Source: Pleodorina starrii (Eukaryota; Chlorophyta; Chlorophyceae; Chlamydomonadales; Volvocaceae). From it: a stretch of DNA of 64,000 bases. Below are positions 15,996 through 28,634 of this stretch, one piece after another. Made by a program: the position numbers and the translations under genes. The notes under the pieces are model-generated. The model saw only the letters and a program-made list of their open reading frames with translations, was not told the DNA's origin and did no database searches. The stretch is from NCBI GenBank assembly GCA_030267565.1, contig BRXU01000009.1, forward strand, positions 1,448,001 through 1,512,000, written 5' to 3'. How positions within the stretch are numbered: position 1 is the first letter of the stretch; each line of letters opens with the position of its first letter.

Positions 15996-18900
15996 ATGGC
16001 ACAGCAGACCTCGTCGTCCGGAGGACCGATACCCACGGCGGTAGCCAAGGCTATTGTTTCCGCGCGTTCGTCAGGGAATTTAAATCTGAACGGGCGCGGC
16101 TTGCAGCAGGTTAGTACGGCAGGCTTGGGGTCGCGCGCTGTGGAGCGCAGTATGTGATGCCACGTGCGCGGTAGCGTTCATGCGCTTGAACGTCATCTCG
16201 GCACGAATTCGGGGGGCTGGAAAGAAGCACCGCAGCCATAGGGGGTTTGCGGGATGGTGATGCTGGCGGGGTTATGGCTTATTTTCATGTGGGTCAGGCC
16301 GGCGCGAGGGTGCGGGTGAGAGTGGGGCGGGCCGCGAGCTCAAGCGCTCAGGGGCCCTTGCCGAGAGCATTGCCACAGCGTCGCCCCTGCCGGCCAGTCA
16401 GCCGAGGTACGGCAATGGTACGGCAATGACAACATCCCTCATTGTAACACTGCGGTCGGCGCAGCAAGAGGTGATCCCGGGCTTCTTCCCTTTGTTACGA
16501 CAGCACGACCGAATCATTAAATAAAATAACCATCCAGGGCGGGGCTTCTTCCCTGCCCGCCGGACTGCCTGCCTGTCTGTCTTCGACCGTTTTACGTCAC
16601 CTGCCTTGACATGTTTTTCCTTGTTTGTACACGCCGCTGTCTCGCCTCCTTTGCGCGGCCTACCGTACCCAGGTGCCCTCCGCCGTGTACAACCTGGAGG
16701 AGCCGCTGCCGGGGCACGACAGCAAATGGTGGGAGGTGAGGAGCGCAGCAGCGTCAGCGCCAGCGGCAGGGCCAGCGGCAGGGCCGGCGGCGGGCCGGTG
16801 GGCAGCAGGGCAGCAGGGCCGTGCGAGGCTTGGGGACGTGGGGTGTGGGGAGCAGGGTCAGGGCCCCAGCCGGAGGAGGCGGGCAGCAGCGCAGGCGGGC
16901 AGCGGTGGGAGCGTGATGTGACCGGCAAGTGGGACGCGAGGCGACTGGGCTGGGCTGGGCTGGTCTAGTGGGACGCGGCTCGGCTCGAGGAGCGGACGGC
17001 TACACCAGCCGAGCCCAGCCCAGTCGCCTCTCTGCCGTACACAACCCCTTGGCCCTCCCTGTCCTCACGAGTGCACCGCGCCGCGCCGCACCGCAACGCA
17101 ATGCAGCTCGAACCGCACCCTAATGGCGATAACCCTAATGGCGCAGGTTGCTGAGATGTACAAGGTGGACCTGTCGCGCAACTCGCTGTCCCGCCTGCCC
17201 CCCGAGCTGGGGCTGCTGTCCACACTCACCACGCTGGATGTCAGGTGAGAAATACCCGTAAGGACAAAACCACCAGAAGAAACCATAAGAAGTATAATAC
17301 GAACAGGAAGGAAGACATACGAACCTAAAAGGGACGTGTCAGGTGTATTGCGGCGGTGCTGGTGCTGGTACACCGGGGTTCACAGTCAGTGGCCGGAGCG
17401 GTGCTGGTGCTTCTGGCCTGCCTGTAGGGCGGGGGGCAGGGGCAACGAGGGGGGGATGAGAGGGGGACGGGAGGGGGGGGGCCGTGACATGGCTGGCCAG
17501 CTGGCGGCGCGCTATCCATGACCCGCGACCAATGACCCATGGGTCTGTCGACAGCACGTGTCACGGGCACTAGATACCCAGCGGGGTCTAGCGGGGCAAC
17601 CCAGCAACCCGCCCTCCCATCCTCCGCCCTCCCATCCTCCGCCCTCCAATCCTCCGCCCTCCCATCCTCCGCCCCCCCATCCTCCGCCCTCCCATCCTCC
17701 GCCCTCCCATGCATCCTCCGCCCCTCCCATCCTCCGCCCTCCCATCCTCCGCCCTCCCATCCTCCGCCCTCCCATCCTCCGCCCTCCCATCCTCCGCCCT
17801 CCCATCCTCCGCCCTCCCATCCTCCGCCCTCCCATGCATCCTCCGCCCCTCCCATCCTCCGCCCTCCCATCCTCCGCCCTCCCATCCTCCGCCCTCCCAT
17901 CCTCCGCCCTCCCATCCTCCGCCCTCCCATGCATCCTCCGCCCCTCCCATCCTCCGCCCTCCCATGCATCCTCCGCCCCCCCCCCATCCTCCGCCCCCCC
18001 CAAACCCACTCCGCAGCCATAACCAGTTGGCGGAGCTGCCCATGACGCTGTCCATGCTGTCTTGCCTCAAGGTACGACACAGTAAACGCCATACATGACG
18101 TACTGGCTGGCTGGCTGTCCCATGCGGTGTGGGAGGGGCTGTCTCATATCGTGCACCATGGGTGCGCCGAAGGCGCTCTCCCTGCCCCATGCCCCACGGC
18201 GGCGCGGGTGGCCGTCTCCTGTTGTTGGGGTTGCCCCCATGTGTGGTGTATGCGGGAGGCCGATTCACACTTCCACAGGGTCTGGCGCGGCTGGCTGCGC
18301 TTCGTGTGACATGGAAGCCAGACGGCTCCTCCTTCACCCCCTTCTGTGTTCTCGCGACTCGCCCCTTTTTGACCCCCTTTTGTCCTCCTCACTGCCTTTT
18401 GCACTGTCCTGTCTTGATCCCACCCAGCGTGTTGCCCCGCTCATGCCCCATACCTCATGCCCAATGCCCCATGTCTCATGCTCCGTGCCTCATGCCCCAT
18501 ACCTCATGCCCCGTGCTCTACGCTTCTCCGCCCACACAGCTGCTGGACGTATCCAATAACAAGCTCCAGGTGGGATGTGGGAGGAGGCGCGAGGGCTGTT
18601 CCAATGAGTCAGCGTTTTCCAGCGAGGGCCTTATGCGGGCGGGGGTGGGTGGGTGCCTCGTCTCGTCCCTTGCGACGGCAATGTAACGGCCCCATAGGAA
18701 GCCTTTGGGGCGGGCACGGCACGGCATGTGATGTGTTTGTTGTTACGCAGCGCCACCGCTGCTAAATGAACACCCACGCAACGGCCCCTTCGCTGCGGTA
18801 ACTTTCGTCTTACCTACTCAACGCAACCAAACCGGGACACCAAGCCCCCCACACACAACCCCCCCCCACACAGGAGCTCCCCGCCAGCCTGGCCGCGCTT

Positions 18901-21900
18901 CCCTCTCTGGCCGCCCTCCATGCCGGCAAGAACGCTCTGGCCGCCCTCCCTCCGGCGCTGGGCGGCCGGCAGCAGCCCTCCCTGGCGCTGCTGGCCGCGC
19001 CGGACAACCGACTGGTCGAGCTGCCTCCGGGTCTCAGTGAGGCGGCCTCACTCACCAAACTGGGCCTGGGGGGGAATGCGCTGCGGGAGCTGCCCGACTT
19101 TGTGATGCCGGGGCTCAGGTGAGGGCGGGGGGGCTGAGGTGAGGGTGAGACCCTTTCCGACACTCTTGTTGGGCCCCGTGTGCCTCGAGCCTTTGGGAAT
19201 GTCGTACTTGTTGGCCCCTCCGTGTGCGCTTGTGTGTGTGTGTCCGACCCCTCCCGGGCCACCTCCCGACCCACGTGGCACGGGCGGCCCCATGGCACTC
19301 TCGCGCAGGCTCTTCGCCCATTCGCCCAAGTTTTCATTTCTACCCAACCTTCCTACCCTGCCCCCATCCCGTGTTTTCCTTGCCCCCGCCCCGTCCCGTC
19401 CCGTCCCGTCCCCCCCCTCCGCCCCCGGATTTGGTCGCTGCGTCGTTCGGCGCCGTTGGTGGTCGGCAGCTCTCTGACGGATCTGGATCTGTCCCGCAAT
19501 CTGCTCCGCGGGGAGCTGCTGCGGCAGGTGGGGGCAGGCGGGGGGGGGGGGCTGGGGGCTGGGGGGGGGGGGAAAGCGAAGAAAGGAAGAAAGAGAGGGA
19601 GGGAGGGAGGAGATGGGGGGGGAAGGGAGGGAAGCAAGCAAGGTAGGCCTGAAGGCATTAAGGACGGGAAGAAGGGAGGGAGGGAGGGAGGGAGGGCAGA
19701 AGGAAGGCGCGGCCAGACGGTCGTCTCTGTGACTCTCTTGTGTTTCTACACCGTTACATGTTTCAAACAGTGCCCGCTGCTTGCTGGTGGTGGCGCAGGT
19801 GGGGCTGCTGGCGCGGGTGCGCACTCTCAACCTTCGCGACAACAAGCTCACCGCGCTGCCACCCACCATCGCGGGCTGCTCGGCGATGGTGGAACTGTAC
19901 CTGGGTGAGTGGAGGGATGGACGGATGCGTGCCTGGACCTTGGCGCTCGCCGCCTGAGGTTGGGTGGCTGAAGTTGCGTGGCTGAGGTTGGGTGGCTGGA
20001 CGGGGGCTTGGAGCGGTTCTGTGGATTCCGGGGGGCCGGGGTTTTTAGGGCTGCGTTGTGTTACGACCCCTCCCTTCCCCTCCCTTCCCCTCCCAGGCCG
20101 CAACCAGCTCGCCAACGTGCCCCCCGAGTTGGGCCTCGTGTCCGCCCTCAAAACCCTGGAGCTGCGGGACAACAAGATCACCTGCCTGCCGCCCGAGGTA
20201 CGACAGGGGTACGACAGGGGGTGCACAGCCTCCATTGCCTCCAGCCTCACCCAACCCGACCTGATCCGATCTGGTCCGATCTGATTCGATCTGTCCCTCC
20301 CACCAGATTTGCGAGCTGCGGCTGGGTCTGCTTGACCTAGCCAACAACGAGCTGAGGTCGCTGCCGCCCGAGCTGGGTGAGATCTCGCCTCACCTCATCG
20401 CCTCGTCGCCTAGCCGCAATTCCACATCGCCGGATCCGGTGTATGTATGTGTGTGTGTCTATCTCTGAAGGTCATCCGCGAGTCACTTAGGTCTTCTGCA
20501 CGCTTACATGTGTATGTGTTTGTGTGTGTGTATGTGTGTGTCTTGCCGGAATCGCAAACTCATGCAACATTCCACGTGCTGTGCTACTTAGGGGTTGGCT
20601 GCAGCTCCGGAACCCTCGCGAACCGAGTACACGTGTGTTTGTTGTTTTGCAACTGCACTTCGGTGTCCTTCCATCCCCTTGTTGTTGTTTGTTGCCTGAT
20701 CAGGCTCCATGACCAGTCTGCGAAGTCTGCCGCTGGACGGCAATCCGCTCAAGAGCATCCGACGGGAGGTCGTTGCGGGTGGGTGGGTGGGTGGCTGGGT
20801 TTGAATGGACGCGTCAAGGAATCTGCCAGTGTGTACCTTCACACACACACCCATCCACGCGTGATGGGGCGCGCATCATCTTGCTTTGCACGCAGCAGTA
20901 ACGACTGACCCCGCTCCTGCTCCTGGCTCTTCTCTCAGCCTGGCTCTTCTCTCAGCCAAACCCAACCCGACGCCCTATAAACTACCCAACACTCGCCCCC
21001 CGTAACTTGCAACCCAACCCTACGCAGGTCCCATTTCGGCGCTCCTGAAGCACCTAGCCAGCCGCCAAGCCGACGCAGACGCCGCCCCCACGCCGGGGCC
21101 GCCCGGCCGCCTGGGCTCCCTGAACCGCCCCGTCGCCAGATCAGGCAACGTGTTTGGCGTCGACGAGGCGGCTCTCGCGGCGGACGCAGCCCGGAAGCTG
21201 CGGCTGGGCGGCGTGGCGGCGGCCGCCGCGGCGGCGGCGGGCAACCCCGTCGGTTGCAGGAGCGGCGGCGGCGGCGGTGGTGGCGGGGGCGAGGGCGGCG
21301 GCGGGGAGCTCGTGCTGGCTCGCGCGGGGTTGCGGGAAGTGCCGAGGGAGGTGTGGGAGGCGGGGCCCAGCCTGACCCGACTGGACATAAGTGGGAATCA
21401 GGTGGGTCTGGCAATGGTGTGTTTTGTTTCACACAACAGTGAGGGGCCTCAACAACAGTGAGGGGCCTCATACGGTGGGTTGCATTTGCTTTCTATAACC
21501 GTTCCCCGCTCCAGCAGCTCCTTGACTTCATTCAGAGGCCCCGGCCCCCGCTCCGGCTCGGGCTCCGGCTCGGGCTCCGACCTATCCGTGGACACACTCC
21601 CCCCGCAAACACCGTCTCCGTCTCTTCGCTGCGGTACCTTTCTATTAACCCCCACCACCACCACCATCACACATACGCACACACATCGTCAATTCATCAT
21701 TAATCGCACCCCTAGCCCTGTTCGCTCCGCACCCGATCCCAATCCCGATCCCAATCCCGCACCCCAATCCCACTCCCGGCTGTGATGCAGATCCCCGCGC
21801 TGCCGCCGCCACCCGACGGTGTGGTCCGACTGCCCGGTCTGCGCTGCCTGCTGCTGAACGGCATGGGTCTGGCGGCGTGGCCTCTGCCGCCGCTGCAGGG

Positions 21901-24115
21901 GGCGCTGCCGCAGCTCACCGAGCTGCAGGTACCGCTACTCTAGGGCCTCTGGGCTTGGGGCTTTACCGCAGGGGGCGCCGCCATGGCAGGTGTCGCTAGA
22001 GGGGTGCCATGTGACACCAACCCACGTGATACGGTAACCCACATGGCAGCGGCGTGAATTGGATAAATTGCATTCCTGGCCCCTGAGAACCCGAAATTGA
22101 AAGCCTGAAAGCCTGAGAAAACGCACTTGTTTGTGTACGAATGATGTACAGGTTCGGAACAACCCAGCGCTGCGCCAGATGCCGCTGTACCCCTTCGTCG
22201 CCTGCCCGGGGCTCGTACGGCTGGAGCTGGCAGGTTGGTGGGCGGGTTGGTTTCCTGGTTGGTTTCGGAGCAGCTGTCCGTCCTGCAGAGCTGTTGAGGT
22301 CGTTGGTGCCAACCTGGGGCCGCTTGGCGGCGACCCGCCTGGCTGCTGGAGAGGGGCGGGCCATACCGGTTTGTACCTGGACCCACTCTCTGCCTCACTC
22401 TGACTCACTGGACGTCACAAATCGTGGACCGATCGACCCATGGGTTGGTGGACTGACCCATGGGTCAATGGACTGACCCAGGGGTTAGTGGACTGACCCA
22501 TGGGCCAGTGGGCTGACCCATGGGTCGATGGACTGACCCATGGGTCGGTGGGCTGACCCATGGGTGGGTGGACTGACCCTTGGTCGGTAAACTGACCCAT
22601 GGGTCGGTGAACTGACCCTGGGACGGTGGACTGACCATGGGTCGGTGGATTGACCCATGGGTTGGTGGACTGACCCATGGGTTGGTGGACTGAACATGGG
22701 TCGGTGGACTCACCCTTGGGTCGGTTCAACCCTAAGCCCTGATCGGGGGATTTAAGAGACCTACCCACATCTTACACATCGCCCATACCGCCTGCCGCCC
22801 GCTGCCTGAAACCCACGCCGCAGGTGTGCCCGCGGCGGGGTCCCTCCCGACGGGTACCTTTGCCGGGTTGACTGCCCTCGAGGTGAGGTTGGTTGGCTGG
22901 CTGGTTGGGTGGGTGCTGGGGCTGGGCCTGCAAGCGGTTGGCAGTGGGCTGGGCGAGGGCCGGGGACGGGTTTGGGCAGCGCAAACCCACCGATGGCGGC
23001 GGGCTGGCAAAGCACGGACCGGCCATCAGCATCAGCGTTCTGGCTCCGTTCGTGGTCTTTGATTCCGGGCATGTCCGCGCAAGTTATCTTCTGCGTCCTG
23101 TACGACACCGGTGGTCCTTTCATAAATCAAACCTGCAACTCCATCCACTCGGTCCACTCGACCCAATCGAAATGCTCCATTCCGTGTCCCCGCGTCACCT
23201 GTGCTTTATCCTTTATTTAACAACACAGGCTCTGGATCTGTCCCAGACGGGTCTGGCCGCCTTCCCGCCCGAGTTCATCCAGCTGCCCCGCCTGCGGATC
23301 CTCAACCTCTCCTCCAACCGCCTGGAGGTTCTGCCGGCAGAGGTGGCGGAGATGCGCAGGTAAGGAGGGGGTAATTAAAACGGCCCGGAACGAGGGAACG
23401 CAACGCAGTTACCTGGGATTTACCTGAGGATTACCTGATATCTCCAGCAGAAGTAAAACGCGCGCGCGCGCACGGTAATGAGGGGGGTGAGGGCGGGGAG
23501 ATGCTGCGGGAGATGTTATGGTATGGGGGGATTGGGCGGGCGGGCAGGCGTCGAGGCCGTGAGCGCCGGACCCGTGGGTCGGTCGGTGGGTACCGTATTA
23601 CGGGCCTGCGACACCTTCACTGGGGGGCGGCAAGGAGTGGACCGATTGCGCGAAAGGCCGAGTGAGCGGGTTGGCCTGCGCACTGGCACACCATTGTCGT
23701 TGCACCACCACCGCGACAACGTTCGCCTGAAGCTCTTCTCCCGCCCCCCTGCCCCGGCCCTCTTCCCGCGCCCTCCCTGCGAAACCTCGGCTACTCTCCA
23801 CGCCGCCTCCATTCCTTCTCTGCGGGTCGTCTTTCCTGACCCCCGCGAAACCCTAAAACCCACCCTAAAACCCTAAAAACCCTAAAAACCTTAAAACCCT
23901 TACTCAGGCTTGACGAGCTCAACCTGTGCAACAACAACCTGGCGCAGCTGCCCCCCCAGTTGGGTCTGCTGGTGGACTCGCTGCGCTCGCTCATGCTGGA
24001 GGGTAACCCGCTCCGCACGCTGCGGCGGCCCATCCTGGAGCGAGGCACCGCGGCGGTGCTGGCCTACCTCAAAGACCGCATACCCGCGCAGATAGGTAGA
24101 TATATCGATAGATAG
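15996..24115 (+). CDS. LRRC40: LRRC40-like leucine-rich repeat protein
   Basis: Seventeen exons: 15996-16109, 16673-16735, 17147-17244, 18017-18071, 18540-18569, 18874-19118, 19470-19527, 19799-19904, 20097-20197, 20307-20376, 20704-20778, 21028-21401, 21791-21928, 22152-22233, 22824-22882, 23229-23359 and 23908-24115, giving 668 aa. It matches the whole LRRC40 layout: an N-terminal SGNLNLNGRGL segment, a KWWE motif, about 20 LRRs of the L..L.L..N.L..LP type, a mid-protein GNPLKSIRRE, and a C-terminal GNPLRTLRRPILERGTAAVL followed by YLKDRIPAQ. Animal LRRC40 is about 602 aa; the excess is a Gly/Ala-rich insert in exon 12 (residues ~350-430). LRRC40 is widely conserved but its function is not established; a protein-binding scaffold is likely. 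The ATG at 15996 was chosen over an in-frame ATG at 15948 by comparison with the family. A TGTAA lies at 24536. Confidence 0.88.
17605..17999. repeat. 15-bp minisatellite CCTCCGCCCTCCCAT
   Basis: About 26 units in LRRC40 intron 3. Several carry a GCAT insertion (CCCATGCATCCTCCGCC) at intervals of 30-120 bases, forming a higher-order pattern. Confidence 0.95.
18440..18525. repeat. CATGCCCCATACCT-type short tandem repeat
   Basis: Seven or eight degenerate 7- to 14-bp units (CATGCCC, CATACCT, CATGCTC) in LRRC40 intron 4, just upstream of the exon 5 acceptor. Confidence 0.75.
22430..22735. repeat. ~20-bp minisatellite GGACTGACCCATGGGTYGGT
   Basis: About 15 imperfect units in LRRC40 intron 14. 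Each centres on GACCCATGGGTY, the dispersed 12-bp motif of this window. Confidence 0.9.
23846..23904. repeat. interstitial telomere-like repeat (CCCTAAAA)n
   Basis: About six units of CCCTAAAA and CCCTAAAAA in LRRC40 intron 16, ending a few bases before the exon 17 acceptor. The complement TTTTAGGG is the Chlamydomonas telomere repeat. Confidence 0.85.
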
Positions 24116-24535
24116 GTCGATGGATAGATGGATAGATGGGGGCCTCTGTAGCTGTCGATTGGATGCGACCCGTGGGTTACCCGAATACAGTACGGAAGGC
24201 TGCGAGAATTGCGAGGTTTGCGACGAGGGCGGATCGTAGCGAGTATTTTCGCGGGGGTGGAGCGAAGCTGGGGAGAGGGACGCAGGAGTCAGGAACTGAC
24301 GGAGTCGAGAGTTTTTATTCAAACCTCTCCCTGGAGCGTGGGCTTCTTTCGTGGTTTCGGAGAGGAGCGGACGGGATGGATGCGGTGGTGCACGCGCACG
24401 TGGTTACTCTTGACAGGCTGGGATAAGTGGACATGACCCGCGGGTCGCGTGCCACGCGGCAAAGTTGGGCAGACCGCTCGGGACAGCGTGCGCCGTAGGC
24501 GCCGCGTATCACGATACGACCATTCTCACACGATA

Positions 24536-24540
24536 TGTAA
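24536..24540 (+). terminator. TGTAA polyadenylation signal of LRRC40
   Basis: TGTAA 420 bases after the LRRC40 stop at 24113-24115; the only match in the expected range. Confidence 0.6.
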
Positions 24541-25379
24541 ACGCCCAACCTCGGCGGCGTCGAGAGCTGGACAAGTGCTTTCCCGCGAAATCGTGCTGTA
24601 CCTGCGAACATCCTGTCAGGAATTGTCCCTACCTTTCACGCAGCACGGAAGTATACTCGGATGTTGCACATGTGCACATGTCCACATGTGCTCTTTCCAT
24701 TCTATCGGCGGTTGATCGGAACCTATCCTGGCCTATCAGGACAAGTGACCCGGGGGTTCAATTCGACGAAGCAGCACGACCTCCTCGATGCAGCCCTCAA
24801 AATATGGGAGTGTTGTTATGCTAACGAGGACGCGGTTGTCGTATTGTCAGTTCGTTGCACTGAAGCCAGAAGCCCCGCGTTCGGGCGTTCTGCGAAACTG
24901 GAAACCAGCGGGACGCAGGGCAGCCGACGAATTAGTAACACATACATATATATTTTAAATACACAAAGAAATACGTAAGCATAATATCCTCGCATCGGCG
25001 ATCAATTAATTGTGTGGACGTCCCGCACACAACGAATAGTTTCGCACTCTAGTACTATTTACCAAGCATTTGTTATTCTAGTCACAGCGCTGTTAAACGC
25101 GCCACAGCGCTGTGAAGAGCGAGCTTGCGTTGGGTTGCGACCCATCGGCTACTGGACATCTGCGCATGACGACTCCTAACTTCGGCGAACACTGAGACAC
25201 AGTTTGGCGACGATTGCGCAGCATCAATTCGTTCGACGCCGTCAAGCACAGGTTGCAAAGCTTCCGTGTGAGGTTGGGTCGAGGGAAGCGGGAGCCATCC
25301 CTTCCAACACCCGCCACCACCGCTCCGACCCAGCCTAGAAACATCAGCCCCCGAACGCATCCTGCCGTCTCCGTTGGCC
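24541..25379. other. intergenic region upstream of the lumen protein gene
   Basis: An AT-rich stretch (about 24930-25080) with ATATATATTTTAAATA presumably contains the promoter of the downstream + strand gene. No other gene is seen. Confidence 0.4.
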
Positions 25380-27422
25380 ATGTTCTGCCTACCGCCTGTA
25401 TCGGGTGTTCCACCACGCGCGCACATATCTACACAGCAGCTCGTCACGCAGCAGCCGTCCCGATCGCCCTCCCTCTGTGCCACCGCGACCTCGCCCCGCG
25501 GAGAGCTGCCCGCCACGTCCGCCTCATCAGCGCACCAGAGCCAATTTACGGGGTCAGCAGAGCACCGCTTACTACGCGGTTCGTCCTTAGCAGCTGGCCC
25601 GTCGGGCCGCTGCCTCCCTCCCGCGCGTGTCAATGACGACGACCGAGCAAGGTCGACGCCGTACTGCAGCTCGGCGGCGGCGACCGCCACCACCGCTGCC
25701 GCCGCCTCCCTGCTGCTAATCGTGACGCCGCTGGGGCCGCTGGCGGGTCCCGCGGCCGCCCGCATCCCGACGGAAACGGTTCTGTCGGACAGCGGCGGCG
25801 GCGGCGCCGCCGCCGCGCCGTCGGGGCGCTCTGCGCTGATGCAACTGGCGGTGCCGCCGTCGGCGGTGCTGGCACCCAACGGGGCAGGTCTGGAGGCGGG
25901 CGCGGAGGCAGGCGCGGAGGCTGGGCCCGGGCCCGGCAGCAAAGCGACCCGCGGGTCGGTGTCCGGGACAGGGCGCGGCGTGGCTCCAGGGACGATGGTC
26001 GGGACGCCCAACTACGCGCGGGGACCCATTGCTGGGCCGGGTGAGGAGGTGCAGTGGGGATGGGGGTGCGCAGTGGGTCTAGTCGGGAGGAGGGGCGGGG
26101 GCTTGAGGGTCCCAAGAGGGGTGTGGACGGGAGGGAAACGCGTTGCGGAGGAGCGCTGGGGACGCTGGGGGCTAGAGGTAGGGATAGGTCCCGCCTCCTG
26201 TAAAGGGGAAGGGAAACGGGGAAGGGAAGCGATACATACCGTAACCAGCCGGGACCGGACCTGGGGGGGACTTGTGGAGGTGTGGGCTTAGGGTTGTGTC
26301 TCAGGTCAGACCTGTCTCTCGTAAGTTCGGGCTTTGGAGCATTTAGGGGGATGGAAGCAAACCCTGTGGCTCGGTTTGCCCTGCAGTTTTGAGGCCGAGG
26401 CTTCAGCTGAGTTGTGCAACAGTGCGTAATATGCAAACACGCACGCCCGCGCCCGCGCCCGCTCTCCAATGCAGGTCCTCGCAGTACGGCAAGCGAGGCG
26501 GCGGCGGCTCTGCAACTGCTGAGCTCGGCAAGGGAGGCGGTGGATGGCGGGCAGCACGACCAGGTACGGCAGCGGTACGGCAGGGCAGCGGGGTCGAAGG
26601 GGAAGGTGGGGCCAGTCTTAACGGGCAAAGCTGTCAGGCTGAGAGGCTTCCCTTCGGGAGGGAACGGACTTCCCCCGTCATGTCCCAAACACGGACGACG
26701 ACCACCTCATGACCCACCGTGGGCGGTTGCCGATCGCTGGGCCCCTCAGGCCCTGGAGCTGTACGGCAGGCTGGTTTCGGAGCACTCCGACCTGGCCCTG
26801 GCGGAATACGGCCGCATCGGGCGAGCGATGATGCTGTACCAGGTACGACAATGAGCAGCGATAGCCGGCGGTGCCGGGGGGCGGGGGAAGGGGGGAGCCT
26901 TGCAGCTGGCGGGGCAGAACCCGCCGGCTGTGTTTTGCGCTGTCCAAATCCGTCGCCGCCAACTGCCCTTGGTCGCTTCTTATGGCCTGTTCATGAGATC
27001 TGCACCACTGCTGCTGCCCCGATCGGTCCGCCTGTTTATCTGCTTGCCTGCCTGTCTGTCTGTTGTCTGTTCGCGGCTGACTTGACTATGCCCCCATTTA
27101 CGCCCATGTACACATTGACTGATGAATCACTGACCCTGTCATGACACACACCGGTTGAAACGGACGGAATGACAAGTCTGGCTGACATCCCAACTGACTT
27201 ACGGAACACGTTTGTAACCGCCCCGTCGTACATTAGGTCGGCCGTACATCAGACTCTATTCTGGCTCTCGAGGTACGACAGGGGTCACGGAACCGGAGGG
27301 GACGGGGCCTCGGAACCTGTGGGGGGTTGCATGGTTCGGGATATCGGGAATGATTCGGTTAGGTTGGGGACTCGGGATGCTGCCCACAGTTGGGGCTGTT
27401 GTGAGAGTGAAGGGGCGAAGGG

Positions 27423-27468
<46 letters not shown>

Positions 27469-28634
27469 GGGGAATTCAGCGAAGGGACTGAGGTGACGGA
27501 GGGGGGGTGCGGCCCGAAAGCCGGGCTGCGCGTAGGGCTGCTGTCATGAGGTGTTTGTGCACACCTGATGCCACCTGGTGCCTGCGAAGCAGCGCTCACC
27601 ACATCCACCCGGCTGGCTCACCGGGCCCCAGCGCCCCACATGGATTGCACACAACCCTGCGACACATGCACGCAACGCAACGCAGCGCAGCGCGCGGCTA
27701 CTTGCGAGCACGTGCCCCCACTTGCACACCGCACGCACGCACGCACACAACCACACGCACACGCACACGCACAGGCACGCCCTCACGCGGGGTCCTCAAC
27801 ACACCTCGGCGCCACACGCACACGCACAGGCACGCCCTCACGCGGGGTCCTCAGCACACCTCGGCGCCACACGCACACGCACAGGCACGCCCTCACGCGG
27901 GGTCCTCAACACACCTCGGCGCCACACGCACAGGCACGCCCTCACGCGGGGTCCTCAACACACCTCGGCGCCACACGCACACGCACACGCAGGATGAGGA
28001 GGTGGTGATGCGGGGCGCTGCGGAGGTGCATGCGGCCCTGGCTGCACTGCTCTACTCGGAGAGACCCAGCCTGGCGCTGCGGGCGGAGGAGGTAATGGGC
28101 CCTTACACGTCGTCGGGGGGTTGGGAACAGCCACTGCGTGTTAGTGCCGTGTCGCTATATTTTGTTGCGCATGAAGGCGGCGTTCCGCGTCGCGCCGCAG
28201 CGAAGCGCTCCGCCATGCCCCCGGGCGGTGCGGCGCTTCGTATTGCCGTACCGTACAGTAGCTTGCCGTACCGCCGAGCTCGCTCCGATGCGCATGTTTC
28301 GCATGCGCCCGGCACGCTCAGCTTGGCTGTGCGTGCAACACGTCGCCCGCTGCTGTCCTCCGCTCGCCCTGCTGGACACCTACCGCGCTCATCATCTCTG
28401 ATTAGCACTCCGCCCCTTCCGCCTTCCCTTGCCTCGAGGGCCGACACTCCCAGCTCCCCTCACCTCACCTCACTCACCAGGCCCCCACTGCCCCGCCCGC
28501 CCCACCCCACACAGGAATGGAACCTGGCTTGCCTGTTCGACAAGCGCTACTCGGACCCGGAGTGGGTGCGCGCCAACAAGCACTGGCCGCCCCGCATGAT
28601 CGCTGCGCTGCAGAGGTTCCTCAGCTTGTCCTGA
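25380..28634 (+). CDS. probable thylakoid-lumen TPR-like protein
   Basis: Five exons: 25380-26040, 26475-26563, 26750-26842, 27993-28091 and 28515-28634, giving 353 aa. The N-terminus looks bipartite: a Ser/Arg/Pro-rich transit region (1-~95), then a hydrophobic Ala/Leu stretch (TAAAASLLLIVTPLGPLA) ending in an AxA-like site (PAAAR), as in thylakoid lumen proteins. After a Gly/Ala linker the C-terminal ~130 residues are helical with TPR-like spacing (ALELYGRLV...LALAEYGRIGRAM...EVHAALAALLYSERPSLALRAEEEWNLA) and end RYSDPEWVRANKHWPPRMI. That ending recalls the plant 'chloroplast lumen common family' TPR-like proteins, whose function is poorly known. There is no twin-arginine before the hydrophobic segment, so Sec import is more likely than Tat. 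An alternative start lies upstream only if a further exon exists. No TGTAA is evident within 500 bases of the stop. Confidence 0.65.
27428..27467. repeat. (GA)n dinucleotide microsatellite
   Basis: About 20 uninterrupted GA units in intron 3 of the lumen protein gene. Confidence 0.95.
27774..27990. repeat. 55-bp tandem repeat in intron 3 of the lumen protein gene
   Basis: Four units containing GGCACGCCCTCACGCGGGGT at 27774, 27829, 27884 and 27933; the last interval is 6 bases shorter. CACACGCACACGCA spacers link them, and the array abuts the exon 4 acceptor. Confidence 0.9.

Noticed and set aside
17512..18337. Minus-strand Gly/Arg-rich frames (RAEDGRAEDGRAEDG-like)
   Set aside because: Produced by the 15-bp pyrimidine repeat within an LRRC40 intron.
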